Part shown: piece by piece, positions 1 to 9,172 of the stretch | Layout: every line of letters starts with the position of its first letter | Position numbering within the stretch: the first letter of the stretch is position 1 | DNA from: Hirundichthys speculiger | Taxonomy: Eukaryota > Chordata > Actinopteri > Beloniformes > Exocoetidae | DNA: 64,000 nucleotides | Direction of reading: 5' to 3' | NCBI GenBank assembly: GCA_018398805.1 | Contig: JAGFBZ010000012.1 | Location: 960,001 to 1,024,000, forward strand | Translations under genes and position numbers: made by a program | The notes under the pieces: model-generated | Told to the model about the DNA's origin: nothing | Databases searched by the model: none | The model's input: only the letters and a program-made list of their open reading frames with translations

Positions 1-255
1 TAACAGACTTGTTCGGTCCTGGATGACAAGCTGATGGTGATCCATTCATTTCAATCAGGTGTGTTGTGGCAGGAAAAGGTCTAACACCTTCAGGACAGAG
101 CAGAAGTTTAGAGTTCAACTCATCCATAATTTAGAGCCATGAACCGACTTGCATCTGTGGTTTAACCTGCAGCTGAAGGCGAGCATGTTCTCAATTAGTG
201 TCCTAAAATAGAGCATCAAATCAGCCACAACAGCTCTCTTTTCCTACATGCGTTC
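1..255. other. Unassigned sequence
   Basis: No open frame, terminal repeat or recognisable element was seen. It lies just beyond the 3' end of the minus-strand LINE fragment that follows. Confidence 0.4.
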
Positions 256-1360
256 CTAAATTTTATTTATTTTATTTTATCTATGGTTTATTTGACATGG
301 ACAGTGCACATTAATAAACATAGAATGTAAATGTGCCAGAATTAGCCAAAATGGCTATTTTACATCTGTTGTCCATGGACTGATGTTAACAGGTCAGATT
401 CATACTAAAAGAAACCAAATCATAAAATACACAAACATCATGTTAAAACTTATTAAAAAAAGAACACGTAAGACATATAAAAAGAGGATGGTTAATATAA
501 GAAAAACGGGAAAAAAGATAAAGATAACGATATAGGACAATGTACAACTAATAACAAGTAGAGGTGCTGACAGTGTGATGTTTAGTGTTGACATTTCTGA
601 TAGCTAACTAACCATTTCTTTAGGTTGTATTTGAATGTATGGTATGTACTTATATCTCTAATGTGGGATGGTATTATGTTCCACTCAGGTGCAGCTCGAA
701 TGGAAAATGCTAATTGGCCAAAACTTCTTTTTCTCATCTGGATTAAACAGTCACCTCTAGTTGTGCTTCTTGTGGATATTTGCAGATGAACCTGTTTTTA
801 TCAACTGTCTTAACACAGAAGGGGCGTGTCCATTTATAATCTTATAGGTTAGACATAAGTTAGTGTATTTCACCAGGTTTTCCCAACTCAGGAGTTTATA
901 TTTAGTTAAAATGAAACAGTGGTGATGATATCGAGGTTTTTTATCCAGAACTTTGAGGGTTTGTTTATAAAGGGACTGAATGGGCATAAGAGATGTTGCA
1001 CTGGCCTGAGACCAAGTTGTTAAACAGTATGTAATGTGGGAAAAGATCATTGAATGGATAAACATAATTGTGGACATACAGTTCTGTATATATCTAAAGT
1101 TTGCCAGATTGAATTTAACTCGCTGACAGACCTTTTTAATTTGGGCTTTAAATGACAGATTACTATCAGTCATGACACGGAGATATTTAAACTCTGAGAC
1201 TACCTGTAGTCTTTCCCCTTCTACATAAACATCTGGCTCAGTGAAGTGTTTATTTGACTTTATAAAGAACAAGCATACTGTTTTAGACACATTCAGTTGT
1301 AAGCAGTTCTGTTTTAACCAAGTTTTGACACCAGCAGACGTGTCTCTCACCCTACGCACT
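256..1360 (-). mobile_element. 5'-truncated LINE, 3' end with RT C-terminus
   Basis: Minus-strand non-LTR retrotransposon fragment of the Jockey/CR1/L2 type. The coding part is the region downstream of the RT catalytic motif. It is followed by about 320 bp of 3' UTR containing AATAAA-like signals (TCAAATAAACC on the minus strand near 290) and ending in A/T-rich repeats of the AAATAAAAT kind near 260. The 5' part (endonuclease and RT fingers/palm) is absent, as is usual for truncated LINE insertions. No clear target duplication was found. A second, partly overlapping copy of a similar LINE lies at about 3900-7440. Confidence 0.8.
582..1359 (-). pseudogene. LINE reverse transcriptase C-terminal relic
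   Basis: About 250 residues in two frames. The larger frame (757-1359) carries WLKQNCLQLNVSKT, the RT thumb/motif E region of Jockey-type LINEs, then EFKYLRV and the long helical C-terminal domain. Around 760-780 the frame shifts. The protein continues to a TAA at 582-584 with the motif AFSIRAAPEWN and ends KKWLVSYQKCQH. The catalytic (F/Y)xDD box is upstream of the truncation and missing, so the product cannot be an active RT. Family identity is judged from these motifs; the exact clade (L2, Rex-like or Jockey) is not settled. Confidence 0.8.
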
Positions 1361-1380
1361 AATTTTGTTTCTTATTTACC

Positions 1381-2229
1381 CTCATTTTGGCTCACGCAGA
1401 GTGCTGCCTATAAATTAAAGATCAGCAGTGAAAAACATATTTGTAATGTATTTTTTATTCAGCAGGATCCTGCGTGGAAACACACACACTGATGTGTAAA
1501 AGCACCGATGAAAATAAACCAGCTCCCTTTCAGATGCTTTAATGGTGACAGGGCTCAGTAGATGGCCTGGATGTGTTACAGTGGAAATTATATATAAATG
1601 TATTTTTCGGAGGATGTGAAGAAAAACAACAGCATTCATGTAGGCTGTAATGACTCAGCAGGGTTCCCGTTGGCGCTGCAGCGCACTTCCTGTTTCCAGG
1701 GAATCAGCCGAGCTCGTCCTCGCTGCAGCGCCGCAGGAATGTCCAGCTTCCAGCTTTTATAGTGGACCTTTGGGTTCAAAGAGGACTTCACTGTCTCACG
1801 GACTCATCTGTGGGATCCAGTCAGGCGGCGGAGACTCTGACGGGTTGATCACCGGGTGGGTGATGTCATGGCACTTCTCTTTGAAGCTGGTTGTGTGGAT
1901 GGGGGCTCTCCTGCAAACTCACTCCTCCAACTCTTCTGGAGGTCGGCCTTGACCTTGACCGTGTCCTTGGAACACTCCTCTGGTCTCCCTCGCTATCTAC
2001 GTCCACGTCCAAGCCTCCCATGCAGTCAGCGTCTGGGTATGCGGTCCCCCTCCACACCGCTGACATGCCCTGCTGTTCACAGCTGGGCCTCCAGGAGCAC
2101 AGATGATGCTGCCAGAGGTGGCTCGGTCCAGGAGGTCCAGGTAGATGAGCTGGTTGACAGTTAACACATGATTGTGGACATCTGGGCTGATGTTTCGCTC
2201 CTTGTATGTGAAATTTGACCACAGAGTCT
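1381..2229. other. Unassigned, GC-richer stretch
   Basis: No transposon ends seen. Overlapping frames exist on both strands at 1650-2240, the best being 118 codons on the minus strand at 1866-2222. None shows a domain I recognise, and frames open on both strands are expected in GC-rich DNA. Confidence 0.35.
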
Positions 2230-2897
2230 GGCTACACCACATGTGTCACATGTGCCCGCGGGCCAAATGTGGCCCGTCACGTCATTTTATGTGGCCCTCG
2301 AGAGCTTGGGCATTACTGGCTTACATTTTAAACCAATATTTTAAGACTTAAAATAAGCTTACGCCGCTTTAAAGCGCATATTGAGAATAAACTATAACTC
2401 CCATCATGCATTTCATCGTTACCCACAACGATAACGGTAGCTATGAGCAAGACGATTTTTCAGAACTGATGGACTTAAGAGAAACCTTTACAAACTAACC
2501 CCAACATGTCCAAGAAGAGAAAAGTTGATGCACAAGGAAGACAGTTTCATGAACGATGGGAAAACAATTACAAGTTTGTATCTCAAGGTGAAATAATAGT
2601 ATATCTTTTGTGTTATGAGGCGGGTGTCAGTCGTGAAAGAGTTTAATCTACGTCGGCATTTTGACAGCAAACACGGAGCTAAGTATGCTAAATTTAGCCT
2701 ACAAGAAAAACAAGGAACCGCTTCAGCTTCTGAAAGCAACGTAAGGGATACTCTTACAACCACAAACCCTGAGTTTAATATAATAATGACTTAAATATCT
2801 AAAACTTGAAAACATACATACAATCTGACCCTTCGAGGGCAACCATGATGCTGATGTGGCCCTCAGTGAAAATGAGTCTGACCCCCCTGATCTACAC
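2230..2897 (+). mobile_element. Internally deleted hAT element (copy 1 of 2)
   Basis: Element at 2238-2889. The right end reads CTGACCCCCCTG and the left CACATGTGTCA, degenerate forms of the CAGGGGTGTCA terminus of fish hAT elements. Flanks GGCTACAC (2230-2237) and ATCTACAC (2890-2897) match 6 of 8 as a decayed target duplication. It holds the 5' end of a transposase gene and the terminal sub-repeat rich in GTGGCCC. A second copy lies at 59535-60136 with the same right-flank octamer but unrelated wider flanks. Confidence 0.8.
2506..2748 (+). pseudogene. hAT transposase N-terminal zinc-finger relic
   Basis: ATG at 2506 opens with MSKKRKVDAQGRQF, the basic leader typical of fish GTF2IRD2/ZBED-like hAT transposases, then a degenerate BED-type finger. 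One Cys is replaced (VYLLCYE where CxxC is expected). A frameshift near 2620 moves the second half, KEFNLRRHFDSKHG with its two His ligands, to another frame. The catalytic DDE region and hAT dimerisation domain are deleted. It might still be transcribed, but no DNA cleavage activity is possible. Confidence 0.78.
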
Positions 2898-3899
2898 GGA
2901 CATGATTGATGCAGTGGTGTCATGAGTCCAGCAGATGGAGACAAACACGTTCAGTCAGTTTGGTCGACCTCACATGTGATGTTGCAGGATGTTTGATTCA
3001 TCAGGGTTTTATGTGAAACTATCTCAGCCAGATGTTTGGTTGTTATGTCTCTACTCAGACTTCTCTGCTGCATGAGAAAGCTTCTCTGGAAGTGTCACAA
3101 CTGTGAACATCCTTCCTAATTCAGCAGAAGAACTTTCCTGTCTCTTTCCTGAGAGCTCAAAGCGCCGGGTGAAGCACAAAGTCCAAAACCAGCAGAACCA
3201 GATTCCAAAAGGAAATGTAACACAGAGCTTTCAAGGAGATCTCTGAAGGACCGGAGCAGCACGGAGTCAGGTTTCATGAGGCCAGGTGATCTGATGGCTG
3301 AGGTGTGGAGACTGGTTCAGTGGGGGCGTGGCCTGAGAAGACTTCCTCAAACACACCTGATGGCTGTCAGACACTGAGGCTCATAACTGAGACCGGAACA
3401 GTTACATCTCCATGGTGATCACTGTCGCCACGTTCAGACGAAGATGCAGTGATCCCAGATGTCCAGCAGATGGCGGCACCACCTCACAGCTGCTGGTTTC
3501 CCTGCAGAGGCAACACCACATCCATGATGGGAGGAGGTGAAGTCCTCAGATAGACTTCACCTTTGTACCTGTGACCTGCCCTCCTCCATACACACCTGTG
3601 TTCACACATTGTCAGGTTTTATGATTGTTTTTGTTTTGTTATAAAGAAATAAAACCACTGATCCCCTGAGGGAAAAACAAATCTTTCAGTCCTCTTTCTT
3701 GATGCATGGCTGCGACTACTGATGTGTAAATAATCAGTTTAGCCCCTCCCACCTCTCCTCTTCAGAAACTGCTCCTGCAGCAACGGTACCACAACATTAA
3801 TGCTTTTGTTTGTTTGTTTTAGTAAACAAGTATCTTGTAGATTTGGAAGAATGCTGACATGATATGCAAATGGCGTTCATGTGTTAACATCATCTCATA
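2898..3899. other. Unassigned sequence
   Basis: No repeats with ends, tandem arrays or domain-bearing frames were seen. It includes an AATAAA context near 3647, without a supported gene. Confidence 0.35.
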
Positions 3900-4287
3900 A
3901 AAACATTTATGAGTCTGAACACAAGTTGGACGGGGTCTACTACTACTGTTCAGGTATCGAGTATTCACAACCCTTTTCACCTGTTGCGTCAAACTTGTTG
4001 TGGCCAAGGTTATCATCTTTAACGAAAACGAACGAAATAACAAAAACTAGAATTGAAAAAACATTTTCGTTAACTGGAATAAAATAAAAAAGAGAGTTTT
4101 TAAAAAAGATAACTAACTGAAACTGTATAATGTGTTTATAAAATGAACTAAAATTAACTATAATAATATCAAGAACGTCCTTCGTTTTCATGTTAGTAAT
4201 TTTTTTTCCTCATAAACATTTGAAATCTATTAACTTCACTCCGCCGTACAACAACAGCAAAAAAAAAAAAAAAAGTGATCATCAGTG

Positions 4288-4483
4288 ATGGCTGCGGCAA
4301 AAGTTGGGAGAAAGCGGCTCAGTCCTATTTGGGATTTCTTTGACTATGACTGTTAACGATAAAAATAAGTGTCTTGTTGTAGAAGCAGGTGATACAATGT
4401 GTGGAATACTTCTGAAGGAGAAAAAACCCATGAATCTGAAAGTTCATTTGAAAAGCTCACACAAGAAGGCTAACCAAGACTAG
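4288..4483 (+). pseudogene. BED-like finger relic in hAT copy A
   Basis: ATG at 4288 begins MAAAKVGRKRLSPIWDFFDYDC and then hits TAA because GT is missing from the GACTGTGTTAAC found in copies B and C. Past the lesion the frame encodes the Cys/His part ending in HLKSSHKKA. The same 2-bp loss occurs in copy D. No downstream transposase exists in the element. Confidence 0.75.
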
Positions 4484-4680
4484 CTGGATAAGATAGCCTA
4501 AGCTAGCCCCCTGGAAAGAAGGCTAACCAAGACTAGCTGGATAAGATAGCCTAAGCTAGCCCCCTGGAAAGAAGGCTAACCAAGACTAGCTAGATAAGCT
4601 AGCCTAAGCTAGCCCCCTGGAAAGAGAAGCTAACCAAGACTAGCTGGATAAGCTAGCCTAAGCTAGCCTCCTGGAAAGAG
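4466..4680. repeat. Internal minisatellite, 4 units of about 54 bp
   Basis: Units begin AAGGCTAACCAAGACTAGC and end CCCCTGGAAAG. They are A/G/C-rich with many CTAGC/GCTAG palindromes. The array begins inside the C-terminal end of the finger frame. Copy number differs among the four family members (4, 4, 3, 1). Confidence 0.9.
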
Positions 4681-5307
4681 AAGCTGCAGCTGCAGGCCAG
4701 TCAGCGTTGGGAAGGAACGGGAGAAAACAGCAACTATAATGGACTGTTTCCATGGAGACCGGATAACTGCTGGTCAGTAAATACGCAGGAACACCACAAG
4801 AGGGAAGATGCATTGATAAATATGTTTATTGAGACCAGAATGTAAACACGATTCGATAGCCTTCAAAAAGTTCAGTGCTTCACTCCAACCAAAATTACAA
4901 CCCTAATTTACAAAATAAAACTAAAACTAACACTGAAACTAATAAAAACTTAACTAAAACTAAGTATTTAAAAACAAAAACGAATAAAAACTAGCAAAAC
5001 TGCTCAAAAAACGAATTAAAACTAACTGAATTTGAAAAACTAAATTAAAAACTTAATAAAAACTAAAACTAATGGAAAATCCAGAACTATTATAATCCTG
5101 GTTGTGAGTGTTAATGTATTTGAATTGTGTCCTCCACCCTAACCTTTGTTTAAAGATGTTGGAAATAAAACACATCCAGGCTTTGAAATACCGACGTGTA
5201 AATAGGAACTCTCAAGGCATTTATACATGTTATTCACGGCCACTGTCAGATCTTGTTGCCTTTTGCATGAACATACAAGACTGCATCATTAGCATATATT
5301 TGAAGTT

Positions 5308-5714
5308 TTTTTTTTTTTAAAAAAACACATTTTATTGCAGCTTTTTGAAATATGCATTACAGTCAAAGACAATCATAACTGCTTCAACAGCTGTGTATAA
5401 AAACAATAAACCCCAAACAATCCCACCCTCCCACAAACTGCACTGCTAGTGCGACAAGAATTATTTTAGTAATAAAAAAATAATAACAATAATAATAATA
5501 ATAATAGTAATAATATAAATGTTGATAATAATAATAATAATAATAACAATAATAATAATAATAATAATAATAAAATAATGATAGTAATAATATGAAGAAG
5601 AAGAGCAAGAAAAAAAGAGGGAAAGAAAAACAGAAAAATAGTAGAAATAACAATTAAGATTGAGTATTATTATACCTTAACAAAATAAGCGAATTGTCAA
5701 TAAATACTTGTATT
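5308..5714 (-). mobile_element. Retroposed poly(A) sequence with 14-bp TSD
   Basis: 407-bp insertion flanked by exact copies of ATATATTTGAAGTT at 5294-5307 and 5715-5728. On the minus strand it ends with CAATAAAATGTG and then an A tract, the structure of an LINE-mobilised transcript: a polyadenylation signal about 15 nt before the tail. No LINE coding motif is inside. It could be a 3' UTR retrocopy (processed pseudogene scrap) or an unrecognised SINE. It contains an interrupted (AAT)n microsatellite at about 5475-5600. The host LINE RT resumes on both sides. Confidence 0.85.
5475..5600. repeat. (AAT)n microsatellite, interrupted
   Basis: Runs of AATAATAAT with occasional AAC/AAG/ATAG interruptions inside the retroposed insertion. 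It makes an apparent Tyr-rich minus-strand frame that is not a gene. Confidence 0.95.
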
Positions 5715-6955
5715 ATATATTTGAAGTTACATATATCGTCATTTATAAATAAACTGAAAAGCAATGGTCCCAATACTGACCCCTGTGGTACTCCAAAACT
5801 GTTGCCACGAGACACTGATTTCATAATCTCTACTCCTACAGATCCCTGATATTCTTGATGAAACGTCAGATTTAATCCAGTTCAGTGCATTCAAAGAAAA
5901 GTTGAAGAGGAAAGTCAAAGGCTTTTCTAAGAAAACAGCACCAATTACACCTCCTGCATCGAACTTTGACTTGATGCTTTCCAGGAAGAAGCAGACAGCC
6001 GTGTCAGTGGAGTGATGTTTTCTAAGGCCGAACTGCATCTGGTGTAGAAGAAATGGACTCTGATCTTTGAAGAGTTGCTCAGCCACCAGCTTTTCCATTG
6101 TCTTGGGGACTGTCAGAAGTATACTTATGGGTCTGTAATTACTAATTATGGCTGGATTATTAAAAATTGGTGTGATGACAGAGCACTTCCGGGGTTCAGA
6201 GGAAGCCCCGCCTCTTACTGAACTATTGATAATAGTTATTAATGGTGCTATAAAAGATTCCTTGTAGTTTTTCAGAAACACTGCATCCATACCCAACGCA
6301 TCCTTGGCCTTAGAGCGTCAAAGACCTCAGATAATCTGGTCAACGTGTGACTGAGACCCTTCACATGAGTAAAATATTGGTTCCTACAAAGGGATGGACA
6401 GAATCCGGTCAACCAGAGGTCCAGAGACAATGAAATAATCATTTAGAGCTGTTGCAATGTCCCTCAAATCATGAACTGTACTTGCATCTACTTGTAGATC
6501 TCTAATGTCTTTATTTACTACATACTTAATCACATTTCTTAAGCATTTCCTCTTGAATTAGTTATTTACATTAATAAAAAGAAATTGAAGCGAAGTTTTG
6601 AATGCATGGTCTCTACGTTTTCATCTATGACAATATGTTTGATTGGTTTACATTCATTTTCTCAATAAAGGTGGACACTGTTGGAACATGCTCATACATG
6701 TATTGCAGTCATCACTAACATGTCTATAAATGAGATGATCAGTCCAGACGGTACTGTTTAGGGTCTAAATTAGGATCATCCCTCCCTGGTGCTCTCATTT
6801 GTTCTGCTCCCCGGACAGATGAGTCTGTCATTAGGTAACCTTCTTCTGAAGAGAATTAGGTTCTGACACAGTAACCATGTCGAGTGTTGACAGGACAAGG
6901 TCCATACATGTTTTGGAGGAAGACGTCACTCTGGTGGGTCCTTTCATGATCTGGG

Positions 6956-7101
6956 TAGAATTAGATGTTTAGGTTTCCAAGTAAGATCATTTCTTTCTTT
7001 ACATCACATTTAGGTAACATCTGTTTGTCATAGGAAGCATCGGTGGCTGATGGAGGTCTGTACATCCCTGTCAGTGTCATGGACATCTGTGGAGAGAAGG
7101 T
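6956..7101 (-). pseudogene. LINE apurinic-type endonuclease relic
   Basis: Minus-strand translation gives GMYRPPSATDASYDKQ followed by KKEMILLGNLNI. This matches the YRPP and GDFN motifs of LINE AP-endonucleases, with GDFN decayed to GNLN. Weaker endonuclease-like sequence extends to about 7440. Stops and indels make it non-functional. It is the 5' part of the LINE whose RT lies at 5101-6296. Confidence 0.7.
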
Positions 7102-7460
7102 CAAAGCTGAGACGGTGACTAACTCAGAGGATCAAATCTGTCCTGTCCTGCTCATGAGCGCCTCCTTCAGTTCATTTCTCAGTTATGAAACTCCTCTCTG
7201 AAATCTGCTGAGATGCTGAACTCCGTTTCTGTTTCGCTCCAAGAGTAAAGGCATTTATCTCATCAAGATGAAGGTCTTATGTGTTTGACCTTAAACTTTT
7301 CAGGACAAGCATTCCCACCAAGTCTGGTTTTGTTGGACATGTGAACAGGAAGAGAATATTTCCTGCTCCAGCTGTGATCTCACGCTGATCTGAGGTTAAG
7401 TGAAAGAAGCAGTCTGGAGGTTGACCCTCTCTGTTAACACTCAGCTCAGACTGCCAACAT

Positions 7461-7615
7461 TATGGCACTGGGCTTTATGGGAGACGATGGGAGACCGTTT
7501 GTCTCTCTGGCATCATGTCGGGGCCTTTATTTTATTTATTCATCTTTGATTACAGAGACTTTTCTCTTTAGAGACAAAAGTTCAGTTATGAACCACCGGT
7601 TTCTTAGATTTAAGT
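7461..7615. other. Unassigned gap between LINE fragments
   Basis: Short stretch between endonuclease-like sequence and the RTE-like 3' end. No independent feature seen. Confidence 0.3.
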
Positions 7616-7619
7616 GGAG

Positions 7620-8029
7620 ATGGCGTTCATTAACCCGTCCATCATCTTCTGCAGATCTGGGGGTCGCCTCAAGGGGGCAGCAGTCTAAGCATCTCCGCGA
7701 CACTTCCTCCTGCTCTTCCAGGAGAACGTGAAGGTCTTCCTTCACGTTCTCCTGGAAGAGCCTCCAGCTGAGAAATCTAATGTCCCCAGCATGTCCTGGG
7801 TCTCTTCCCAGTAGGACCAGCCTGAAACATCTCCCCAGGGAGGCATCCAGGAGTCTCTTAAATGAGTGAACGTCTCATCCTATCTCTGATGGAGAGTCCA
7901 GCCACCGATCGACCTTTAGGCTCAGCTCTCTTCTCACCACAACAGACCAGAGTCCACAGTACTGCAGACGCTGCACCGATCCACCAAGACCCTGAGATAC
8001 CTAAACTCCTGGATTTGAGGCAAACCTGA
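7620..8029 (-). mobile_element. RTE/Rex3-like LINE 3' fragment
   Basis: Minus-strand LINE end. The plus strand starts with a CCGTCCATCATC scrap (the GATG-type tail seen from the other strand) followed by GGGGGCAGCAGTCTAAGC, a common fish LINE 3' segment. Further in, minus-strand translation gives KYLRVL-like and WRLFQEN-like RT C-terminal sequence. It contains a perfect 23-bp hairpin at 7712-7761. Its 5' end is interrupted at the hAT target site at 8030. Clade assignment is from general resemblance. Confidence 0.6.
7712..7761. repeat. Perfect 23-bp inverted repeat, 4-nt loop
   Basis: Arms 7712-7734 and 7739-7761 are exact reverse complements separated by TCTT. The arm starts GCTCTTCCAGGAG. 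It lies within an old LINE fragment and probably arose by a local foldback copy. A transcript would form a strong hairpin. Confidence 0.95.
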
Positions 8030-8037
8030 CTCTTGAC

Positions 8038-8384
8038 TAGGGGTGTGAAAAAAAAAAAATCGATTTGGCAATATATCGTGATCTTCGGCCCCCCAATATA
8101 ATATCGATTTTTCAGCTCCTAATATCGATTTTTTTCAAAAACACTTATAATAAACAATAAATAGGTTGTTTTGAAGCAAATAGTTTTGACTCAGTTTGTC
8201 CTCTGAATGATCAATATCATCTAATGAACATATACAGCAACTTGATTTTTCATCTCTACTTTTAATTTTGATATTAACTGGGTAGAATATCGCAATGCAT
8301 CGCGATATCGCGATAATATTGTATCGTGACCCAAGTATCATGATACATATTGTATTGCGAGGTCCTTGCCAATACTCACCCCTA
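8038..8384 (+). mobile_element. hAT MITE, TAGGGGTG family, copy 1
   Basis: 347 bp, ends TAGGGGTGTGAAA and ACTCACCCCTA, flanked by perfect CTCTTGAC at 8030-8037 and 8385-8392. The interior is rich in ATCGATATT/CGCGATAT motifs. No transposase. Copies 2 and 3 are at 16402-16754 (inverted) and 23640-24021. Confidence 0.93.
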
Positions 8385-8392
8385 CTCTTGAC

Positions 8393-9164
8393 CAGGGGCG
8401 TTTCTAGTCACCTTGGGGGCCCTATCGGCCCAAAAACACCAAGAAGATCATTAGATCCAGAAATCTTTTATTTTAAATAACAGAGGTGCACAGTGATGTA
8501 AGAAAACTTAAAATACAATATAACATATCAAACACAACTGAAAAGTGCAAAGTTTGACAAAAACACAATCAAGAAAAAAAAATATCACATGACATGCAGA
8601 AAATTCAAGAAGACATATGATATCGGCCTCTTCCAAATACAAATTAGTTACTGGTTAGCTTACTGTTAATTACTGTTTAAAAAAGCTAGGCTAAAGCGCA
8701 GTAAACACGTCATGTGCAGTTGTGGTTCGTGAGACTACAGACTGGGACAAAGTGGCATCATAACATTTTTTTTTAATAACGTCAGATTATACACGTTTAA
8801 ATTTAGCACTTTCCCGTTCTCTTTTTCCTTCATCTTCTTGCTTTTTTTTTCTTTTTGCGTATCCTGACGGATACACTCGCTTCATTTTGAGTTTGAAGTA
8901 CTGAAGAAAGCCAGCCACGGGCAGTTGTGTCATTGATATGGATCGATATTAGCCGTGTCTCAGGGTTTCCTTAACACACTAGGCAGTGACAGCTAGTGGG
9001 GACCCTATGTGGGGGGTTTCCAACATATCATTGTTGCAGTGTCTAAAGCAGTTCAGTCATTTTGTCATTGACAAAAGAACCAATGTCACCGCTGTCCTGG
9101 GGCCCCTTCCAGCTCGGGGCCCTAGGCAATCACCTAGTATGCCTACCCCATTGCGGCGTCTCTG
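8393..9164 (+). mobile_element. hAT-like element, CAGGGGCG family
   Basis: 772 bp, left end CAGGGGCGTTTCTAG, right end GGCGTCTCTG (inverted match 6 of 8 at the tip). It is flanked by CTCTTGAC at 8385-8392 and 9165-9172, the same octamer that bounds the adjacent MITE. No coding sequence recognised. Non-autonomous. Confidence 0.8.
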
Positions 9165-9172
9165 CTCTTGAC

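Larger units (their letters stand above)
4005..5100 (+). mobile_element. BED-type hAT family, copy A
   Basis: 1096-bp non-autonomous hAT. Ends are CAAGGTTATC and ATTATAATCCTG. Flanks GTTGTGGC (3997-4004) and GTTGTGAG (5101-5108) agree at 6 of 8. A/T-rich subterminal blocks of AACTAAAACTAA type surround a short BED-finger frame and a minisatellite of four units of about 54 bp (4466-4680). Copies B (17008-18108), C (54634-55673) and D (63031-63968) have the same layout. It sits in the minus-strand LINE. Confidence 0.88.
5101..6296 (-). pseudogene. LINE reverse transcriptase relic
   Basis: The 185-codon frame at 5739-6296 contains NYRPISILLTVPKTMEK and QMQFGLRKHHSTDTA, RT motifs 1-2 of Jockey-type LINEs. 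Where family members have an FxDxxxAFD palm motif it reads AVFLEKPLTF, so the first catalytic Asp region is damaged. After the 5308-5714 insertion the frame resumes as LQIYANDAVLYVHAK: the YADD box is YAND, so a catalytic Asp is lost. It then reads WLESSYLHVGISK before the hAT junction at 5100. At least one frameshift and several stops are present. Confidence 0.8.
3900..7440 (-). mobile_element. LINE (EN + RT) interrupted by two later insertions
   Basis: Minus-strand Jockey/CR1-type LINE. Running in coding order, endonuclease remnants lie at about 7440-6950, a linker at 6900-6300, RT fingers/palm at 6296-5739, the catalytic-box region at 5293-5101, and a probable RT C-terminal scrap at 4004-3900. 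It is interrupted by a retroposed poly(A) sequence (5308-5714) and a BED-type hAT (4005-5100). Continuity across the 5308-5714 insertion is supported by the exact 14-bp duplication and matching RT order. Continuity across the hAT rests on a short weak match (VKRVVNTRYLNS) and is inferred. It is a different copy from the LINE at 256-1360 because both contain the motif E region. Confidence 0.75.

Noticed and set aside
5384..5653. Tyr/Phe/Leu-rich minus-strand frame
   Set aside because: Generated by the (AAT)n microsatellite in the retroposed insertion.
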